DNA of 64,000 bases from Pseudomonadota bacterium (GTDB taxonomy: Bacteria > Pseudomonadota > Alphaproteobacteria > Rhizobiales > Rhizobiaceae): NCBI GenBank assembly GCA_023451735.1, contig JAEXYH010000044.1:86464-150463 (forward strand), written 5' to 3'. Position numbers and translations under genes: made by a program. The notes below the pieces were generated by a model. It saw nothing but the letters and a program-made list of their open reading frames with translations. It was not told where the DNA came from and did no database searches. Positions within the stretch are counted from its first letter, which is position 1; every line of letters begins with the position of its first letter. Positions 59,212 through 64,000 of this stretch are shown here, one piece after another.

Positions 59212-60505
59212 AAGTCATCATCACGGCAAGAACGAGATTATTGTCGTCAAACGCCACAAGGGTGATCACGACGGCGCCCATGGCGGCGCCTGGAAGATCG
59301 CCTATGCGGACTTCATGACGGCGATGATGGCATTCTTCTTGGTTATGTGGCTCGTCAATGCCTCCAACGAAGAAACAAAAGCCTCGATTGCAAGCTACTT
59401 CAATCCTATCAAGCTGACGGACGAATCGCCGAGTTCGGATGGCGTCAAGGAGCCGGCAAAGGAAGCGGAGGGCGAGCAGGACGCCCAGAAGTCCGACATC
59501 GCCGCCGACAAGACACAGGACGGTTCTGCCGCCGCGTCCGGCGAGGATCTCACGGCTTCATCCGGCGAAAACACAAGTTTTTCCGAAGCGGCATTCTTCG
59601 AAAATCCCTATGCCGTGCTTGCGGAAATCGCGCAGGAAGTTGGCCAGCAGGCCAATGTCAGCGTGAAGGGCGAGGGCGGTGCAGCGGATTCGGGTCCGTC
59701 GACCGGGGCGTCCGGTGGCGAAGCATATCGCGACCCGTTCGATCCGGACTTCTGGAGCAAGCAGGTTTCCGCGCAACAGACCGGGCAGAATGGTGCCGTG
59801 GTCGTGAGCCAGGACAGCAGCTTGCCGTCGGCACCCGATGCAAAGCCCGTCGAGACGCAATCGCAAAATCAGGCCGCCGAGAGCCGGTCTTCGTTTGAAG
59901 CACAGACACGCGCCGATGCCGACGCTGCTGCCCAGCAACAGGTCGCGGCACTCCAAGCGTCCGACGTCACCGCGGCCAACGCTCGGGAAGAAAAGCCTTA
60001 TGACGGTGAGCCTGAACCTGATCGGCCACAGGCAACGACGCAGGAAACCGAGAAGGCCGAGGATCTTAGGGAAGAACTCGTCAAGGCTTTGACCGGGGTT
60101 CCGGGGAAGCTTTCGGAGGGAATCGTCGTCACGCCATCGGAGGGCGGCATGCTCGTCACCATTTCCGACCAGGCCGCAACACCGATGTTCGATCTCGGAT
60201 CTGCCGTTCCGCGGCGGGAAACAGTCCTGGCTATGGAGAAGGTTGCTGCAGTCCTTAAGGAAAAGGCCGGTTCGATCGTCATCCGCGGTCATACCGACAG
60301 CCGGCCTTATCGGGGTGGCAATGCCGATAACTGGACGCTCTCGATGGACCGCGCCCATGCTGCCTATTTCATGCTCCTGCGTGGTGGGCTTGAGGATACG
60401 CGGGTGAAGCAGTTGTCCGGTTTCGCCGATCGCCGCCCGCAGGTGACGGATAATCCCGAGGATGGAGCCAATCGCCGTATCGAAATCCTGATCGCCGATG
60501 GTTGA
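59204..60505 (+). CDS. motB: Flagellar stator protein MotB
   Basis: 433 aa; enteric MotB is about 308. Short basic N-terminus, one helix with the proton-carrying Asp (IAYADFMTAMMAFFLVMWLVNA), then an unusually long, acidic and Ser/Ala/Gln-rich region (about 65-295), and the OmpA-like peptidoglycan-binding domain SIVIRGHTDSRPYRGGNADNWTLSMDRAHAAYFML with SGFADRRPQV. It anchors MotA in the wall. The long linker is typical of rhizobial MotB, which works with MotC. Confidence 0.96.
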   Translation: MSESHHHGKNEIIVVKRHKGDHDGAHGGAWKIAYADFMTAMMAFFLVMWLVNASNEETKASIASYFNPIKLTDESPSSDGVKEPAKEAEGEQDAQKSDIAADKTQDGSAAASGEDLTASSGENTSFSEAAFFENPYAVLAEIAQEVGQQANVSVKGEGGAADSGPSTGASGGEAYRDPFDPDFWSKQVSAQQTGQNGAVVVSQDSSLPSAPDAKPVETQSQNQAAESRSSFEAQTRADADAAAQQQVAALQASDVTAANAREEKPYDGEPEPDRPQATTQETEKAEDLREELVKALTGVPGKLSEGIVVTPSEGGMLVTISDQAATPMFDLGSAVPRRETVLAMEKVAAVLKEKAGSIVIRGHTDSRPYRGGNADNWTLSMDRAHAAYFMLLRGGLEDTRVKQLSGFADRRPQVTDNPEDGANRRIEILIADG

Positions 60506-60517
60506 AGGTAAGCGCTG

Positions 60518-61774
60518 ATGTTTGCTCGTAGACACTGGTTTGTCCGTTCCGCGTTTCTTGCAGCCGCACTGGCTGCAGGAACCGTTGAGACGCGTGCGCA
60601 GGACCAGTCGCTCGATGCCTACAAGATCTTGCGGTCTCTCCAGTTCGTCCAGGATTCGCTGGTGCTTGGAGATCACTCCGCTTCTGATCTTCAACGCTAT
60701 CTGCTTGATTCCCTCGACAAGCGGCTGAGATCTGCGGACAACGGCACGCTTGCAGACACTCGCAACGCCGACGCCGTCTTCGTTTACGTAATGAGCGGAG
60801 GCAATCCCTCGACGCTGAACTTCCTGGCATCCCGCGACACCCAAGGCTACCTTGATGCGCGGATCGTCAATGTCCTGCAGAAATATCTCGATGGTCGGGG
60901 TGGCCAGGTTGCAAGCTCGATCGCGTCTCTGTCCCAGGAATATCAGGGTTCTGCGATCGGCCCCTATCTCAATCTGGTTGCCGGCAACGTCAACTATCCG
61001 ACGGATCCGACGGCGGCGCTGATCTTTTACGACCGTACGCGTATCGATGCGCCGGGCACGATTCTGGAGGAGGCAGCCTTGCGCCGCTCCATCGTCGCCA
61101 GCACGACCATCAAGGATGTCGATCGCGCCTTCGGTTACTCCGTGCGTTACGCGCGGCGGTTTCTTCACTCTCCCTATGCCAGTCAGTTTGCCGATCTGTT
61201 CGTCGATCTGGCGGTGACCAATGAAGCCGGACTGGGACGCGAGCGGATTTCCGAAGTTGCTGACCTTATGGATTTTGACCGGGCTCAGGAGCTTTACTTG
61301 CGCATATCGCGGTTGGCGACTTTGAAGGGCAAGTATGAACTGGCGGGCTATACGGCGGAAGAGGCGCGCAAGCTGAACGACGTGCTCAGCGGCAAGGGAC
61401 ACACGATCCTCCCTGGCCTTTACGAACATATCGCCAAGGTTCCGTCTTCAAAAGTCTCGGAAGTGGTCGACCAGCTTTCATCCATGCCGAGGGATGGTCT
61501 TTCCGATCGCGACCGGGCGCTCCTGGACGCTGCGCAACGCGTCGGCGAGGAGATCGTCAGACCCGTAGAAATGAGCAGTAGCGACGCCGAAGCGGACGTC
61601 CAGGACAGTGATATCGGGACTACCGCCGCCCAACCTGATCCGACCACCGCAGGCTCTGTCGTGCCGAATGCATCGGCCGCGACAAATGCGGCCGTTGACG
61701 ACTTCGTCACGCAAGGTCGAAACAAGCTGGGTGAAATAGATTCGCTCCTTTCGGAGGAGATTGGGGACCGATGA
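60518..61774 (+). CDS. motC: Periplasmic motility protein MotC
   Basis: 418 aa. Signal peptide RSAFLAAALAAGTVETRAQ, then a helical domain (LDAYKILRSLQFVQDSLVLGDHSASDLQRYLLDSLDKRL, NVLQKYLDGRGGQVASSIASLSQEYQGSAIGPYLNLVAGNV) and a Ser/Thr-rich C-terminal tail. MotC is specific to rhizobia, binds the periplasmic part of MotB and needs the chaperone MotE (47784-48341). Overlaps motD by 4 bp. Confidence 0.93.
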   Translation: MFARRHWFVRSAFLAAALAAGTVETRAQDQSLDAYKILRSLQFVQDSLVLGDHSASDLQRYLLDSLDKRLRSADNGTLADTRNADAVFVYVMSGGNPSTLNFLASRDTQGYLDARIVNVLQKYLDGRGGQVASSIASLSQEYQGSAIGPYLNLVAGNVNYPTDPTAALIFYDRTRIDAPGTILEEAALRRSIVASTTIKDVDRAFGYSVRYARRFLHSPYASQFADLFVDLAVTNEAGLGRERISEVADLMDFDRAQELYLRISRLATLKGKYELAGYTAEEARKLNDVLSGKGHTILPGLYEHIAKVPSSKVSEVVDQLSSMPRDGLSDRDRALLDAAQRVGEEIVRPVEMSSSDAEADVQDSDIGTTAAQPDPTTAGSVVPNASAATNAAVDDFVTQGRNKLGEIDSLLSEEIGDR

Positions 61775-63225
61775 TGAATGTAGTGAACAACGCTGTGCCG
61801 GGGGGCATGGATGTTTCGACGGCAGCTCCCTCCGCCTCAGGCAAGGGAACCCGGTCCGCCAAGGACGACGGTTTCGCAAAGACGCTCAACTCCTATGGCG
61901 ACGGTCAGAGCCAGCGCGGTAAAACCGATACTGCAGCGAGTGATGATAGCGCTACGACCGCGACCCAGACCGACCATGACCAGACTGAGACGGATGCCGC
62001 CACGCAGAAGGAGCCTGCCGGTGGACGGCCGTTCGCCATGACCGTGGAATCCATGCTTTCGAAAGCCACGGCACGAGCCTCGGATGCAGCTACTCCGGAG
62101 ACGGTCTTGGAGACGCAGGTTATCGAGATGCCGGAACCTGAGCAGCCACCCATCGTCGATGGTGCGGATTTGGACACGGCAACGGATCTTCTGGCGGACT
62201 TGCAGGCGGCTATCCCCGCGAACACGAAAGGTCAGGGGGCGCCCGTTCGCAATGCGACCTCGGATCAGGTCAAGACCGGACAGACGGATACCGACGCAGC
62301 CGATCCCGAGGCGGCGGACGATGTTCTGGCTATGCTTCAGGTCGCGCCGGCCATGCCGGCCGCGCAGTCTGACGTCATTGTCGACGAGCAACCCATGCCG
62401 GCACCTTCTGCCGAAATGGATGTGGATGCCATTGCATCACAGGCCGGCAACGCAGTCCCTTCTCTGAAGGATGCAGCGTCCACGACCACCGCGGCAACGG
62501 ATGCGGGCAAGGCTGTCAATAGCGCGCCCAAGGCTGCCGATGTGGCTCCTGCTGTTCAGGATGCTCTGCAGCAGGATAGCGAGCTTTCGTTGGATACCGA
62601 AACAGCGACGGTACAGATCACCGAGAACCGCCGTTACATTGGCATCGCGCCGAGCTCGAATGCGGTCTCGTTGGCAACGGCATTCGGTCAGGATCCCGAC
62701 TGGTCGGCTGCCATGAACCCGAGCGCCAGACTATCCAACGAGGCTCTTTACGCCAGCACGGGCAAAGTGGTGAACACCCTCAAGATCGAGCTCAATCCGA
62801 ACGATCTCGGGCATGTGACGGCAACCATGCGCATGGTCGGCGAAGATCTGAACATTCATCTGACGGTCGAAAGCAGCAAGGCCTACAGGCAGATCATGCA
62901 CGACAGTTCGTCGATGCTCGATAATCTGAAGGCGCAAGGCTACAGCGTTGATCAGATCACGGTCAGCATAGCGAGCGGAAGCAGCTCGACATCCTCGGAC
63001 AAGGGCAGTGATGCGTTTGCCAATAGTCGTCAGTCCTCCGACATGGGGCAGGCGCAGCAGCAACAGCAACAAAACGGCCGCCAGGGCGGCAGCACGGGTG
63101 GCAATCTGGCGGATACGCCGGATACCGGCGCGCGTGTCAGCTCTTCTGGAGGTAAGGATGAAGGTTCGGCTCAAGGCGCGGGTTCTGGCGGCGCTGGTAC
63201 TCGTCCCGACACCGTTTATCTCTGA
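61771..63225 (+). CDS. motD: Hook-length control protein MotD/FliK
   Basis: 484 aa. The N-terminal 300 residues are low-complexity, acidic and Thr/Ala/Asp-rich, as expected for the molecular ruler. The C-terminal switch domain (about 335-400) is the FliK Flg_hook domain: LKIELNPNDLGHVTATMRMVGEDLNIHLTVESSKAYRQIMHDSSSMLDNLKAQGYSVDQITVSI. A Gln/Ser/Gly-rich tail ends the protein. In S. meliloti MotD was shown to be the FliK equivalent. It follows motC directly. Confidence 0.9.
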   Translation: MMNVVNNAVPGGMDVSTAAPSASGKGTRSAKDDGFAKTLNSYGDGQSQRGKTDTAASDDSATTATQTDHDQTETDAATQKEPAGGRPFAMTVESMLSKATARASDAATPETVLETQVIEMPEPEQPPIVDGADLDTATDLLADLQAAIPANTKGQGAPVRNATSDQVKTGQTDTDAADPEAADDVLAMLQVAPAMPAAQSDVIVDEQPMPAPSAEMDVDAIASQAGNAVPSLKDAASTTTAATDAGKAVNSAPKAADVAPAVQDALQQDSELSLDTETATVQITENRRYIGIAPSSNAVSLATAFGQDPDWSAAMNPSARLSNEALYASTGKVVNTLKIELNPNDLGHVTATMRMVGEDLNIHLTVESSKAYRQIMHDSSSMLDNLKAQGYSVDQITVSIASGSSSTSSDKGSDAFANSRQSSDMGQAQQQQQQNGRQGGSTGGNLADTPDTGARVSSSGGKDEGSAQGAGSGGAGTRPDTVYL

Positions 63226-63754
63226 TAGAGGAGAAGCAGCGGTCAGCGCCAGCCTTGCATGCGAACGCCAGATACAGCGCGCCGCCGCTCAATACGGAAT
63301 TCCCGAAGGCATACTCTATTCCGTCGGCCTGACCGAGACAGGGCGTAAGGGTTCACTTAGTCCCTATGCCCTGAATGTCGAAGGCAAGGCATTCTTCCCC
63401 GGCTCGTTGCAGGAGGCCTTTGCCCAGGTTGCGACGTCGCGGGGGGAGGGCGCCAAGCTGATCGATATCGGCTGCATGCAGATCAATCTCATGTATCACG
63501 GCGCGGAGTTTGCCTCTCTGCAAGATATGTTCGACCCGGCCCAGAACGTTGCCTATGCCGCACGCTTTCTGCGCCAGCTATATGATCGGCATGAGACCTG
63601 GACAATGGCCGTCGCTCGGTATCATGCCGGGCCGAACAACGACCCCGCGCAGCAGCGGTATGTGTGCCGTGTGATCTCAAATCTTGTTGCGTCGGGTTAC
63701 GGGCAATGGACTGCCGGAGCCACGAATTTCTGCGCTGGCGGCAACTGGAGGTAG
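63158..63754 (+). CDS. Lytic transglycosylase (SLT domain) at the end of the mot operon
   Basis: 198 aa from ATG 63158, with GGAGG 5 nt upstream; the start overlaps the motD end by 68 bp in another frame. Signal-like N-terminus (KVRLKARVLAALVLVPTPF), then the SLT domain: IPEGILYSVGLTETGRKGSLSPYALNVEG with the catalytic Glu, IDIGCMQINLMYHG, FDPAQNVAYAARFLRQLYDRHETWTMAVARYHAG. Periplasmic muramidase that could open the wall for rod or stator. The equivalent gene follows motD in S. meliloti. Confidence 0.9.
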   Translation: MKVRLKARVLAALVLVPTPFISDRGEAAVSASLACERQIQRAAAQYGIPEGILYSVGLTETGRKGSLSPYALNVEGKAFFPGSLQEAFAQVATSRGEGAKLIDIGCMQINLMYHGAEFASLQDMFDPAQNVAYAARFLRQLYDRHETWTMAVARYHAGPNNDPAQQRYVCRVISNLVASGYGQWTAGATNFCAGGNWR

Positions 63755-64000
63755 ATTGACCTTTCGTTTCACGTCCCGCCCTTGATTTGGCAGCAATGAG
63801 GCGTGTCAAATATGCTCGTGTCGAATTCCGTTATAAATCTGTCAGATTCTGTTGAGAAAATTGTGCCTTATCTGTTTTAGCCTACTATATGTAGTGCAAA
63901 TCGGAGTGGCATGGTTAATCAATTATTAATTAGTCCCTGCAACTTCCTATAATTGTGGCTGACTCTCACGATTCGTACTCATGCTCCAGCACATGAACGT
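63755..64000. other. Spacer at the window end, probable promoter region
   Basis: About 245 bp, AT-rich from 63830 on. It holds a TTAA-N7-TTAA site (separate entry) and no frame of note. The next gene, probably another flagellar one, begins beyond the window. Confidence 0.5.
63915..63929. promoter_or_regulatory. CtrA-type full site (TTAA-N7-TTAA) at the window end
   Basis: TTAATCAATTATTAA matches TTAA-N7-TTAA exactly, in the spacer after the transglycosylase. AT-rich sequence raises the chance of a random match, so it counts for less than the site at 56074. Confidence 0.4.

Noticed and set aside
59558..61429. 623-codon minus-strand frame across motB and motC
   Set aside because: Antisense shadow of two well-supported genes; no ribosome binding site or recognisable domain.
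1..64000. CRISPR array, rRNA genes, insertion sequences, riboswitches
   Set aside because: I looked for regularly spaced repeats, rRNA landmarks, transposase motifs with inverted ends and common riboswitch cores and saw none I could support.

Overview
This window looks like a chromosomal segment of a Rhizobiaceae alphaproteobacterium (Rhizobium/Agrobacterium/Sinorhizobium group). The evidence is the gene order: the rhizobial flagellar-chemotaxis supercluster (globin-type icpA-cheS-cheY1-cheA-cheW-cheR-cheB-cheY2-cheD-cheT-fliF-visN-visR, motB-motC-motD, four tandem flagellins), the hisD/UPF0262/phosphatase/infA/maf/yacG housekeeping block, and a bcsN-bcsA-bcsB cellulose operon. GC is high in most genes and drops in the flagellin spacers and around 1.73-2.0 kb.

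Layout. (1) 0-4.1 kb: an IalB-family protein, a tandem winged-helix regulator, tRNA-Ser(GGA) and a gene-poor, decayed-looking stretch. (2) 4.17-9.57 kb: an apparently undescribed secretion locus. An HlyC-like lysine acyltransferase is divergent from a five-gene operon encoding an 80-residue Gly/Asn/Asp-rich protein with one lysine and a CGSCH motif, a membrane-anchored protein of unknown family, a small CPFC-containing membrane protein, a type I secretion ABC exporter without a peptidase domain, and an HlyD-type adaptor. There is no large RTX toxin gene, so the small protein is the obvious candidate cargo. tRNA-Phe(GAA) follows at 9.9 kb. (3) 10.3-14.9 kb, minus strand: housekeeping genes from a small conserved protein through DUF2948, hisD, UPF0262, a low-molecular-weight phosphatase, infA, maf and yacG. 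(4) 15.0-23.9 kb: 3-methyladenine DNA glycosylase convergent with bcsN-bcsA-bcsB, and a divergent TPR protein probably of the cellulose system. The bcsZ endoglucanase gene is not next to bcsB. (5) 24.2-63.8 kb: the chemotaxis and flagellar genes in four long runs: che-fliF-visNR (plus); flgF-fliI-orf-motA-fliM-fliN-fliG-flhB (minus); flgB-flgC-fliE-flgG-flgA-flgI-motE-flgH-fliL-fliP (plus); then a small unknown gene and a SPINDLY/OGT-type glycosyltransferase (minus) facing four flagellin genes, a FliH-like gene, motB-motC-motD(fliK) and a lytic transglycosylase (plus).

How it works together: cytoplasmic receptor and Che proteins set the phosphorylation of CheY2 (motor control) and CheY1 (phosphate sink). 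VisN/VisR activate the flagellar hierarchy. The remaining genes make the MS/C ring, export gate, rod, P/L rings, the Mot stator with its rhizobial MotC/MotE periplasmic parts, and the filament. The glycosyltransferase beside the flagellins suggests filament glycosylation.

Regulatory observations made from the sequence: CtrA-like sites (TTAACCAT, or TTAA-N7-TTAA) lie upstream of the cellulose divergent pair, the che operon, the third flagellin and the end of the window. Three of the four flagellin leaders share a CCGGMATGTCC element whose TGTCC part can pair with the ribosome binding site about 20 nt downstream, which suggests translational control of flagellin synthesis. All functional statements come from reading the sequence and recalled family knowledge; no database search was run.
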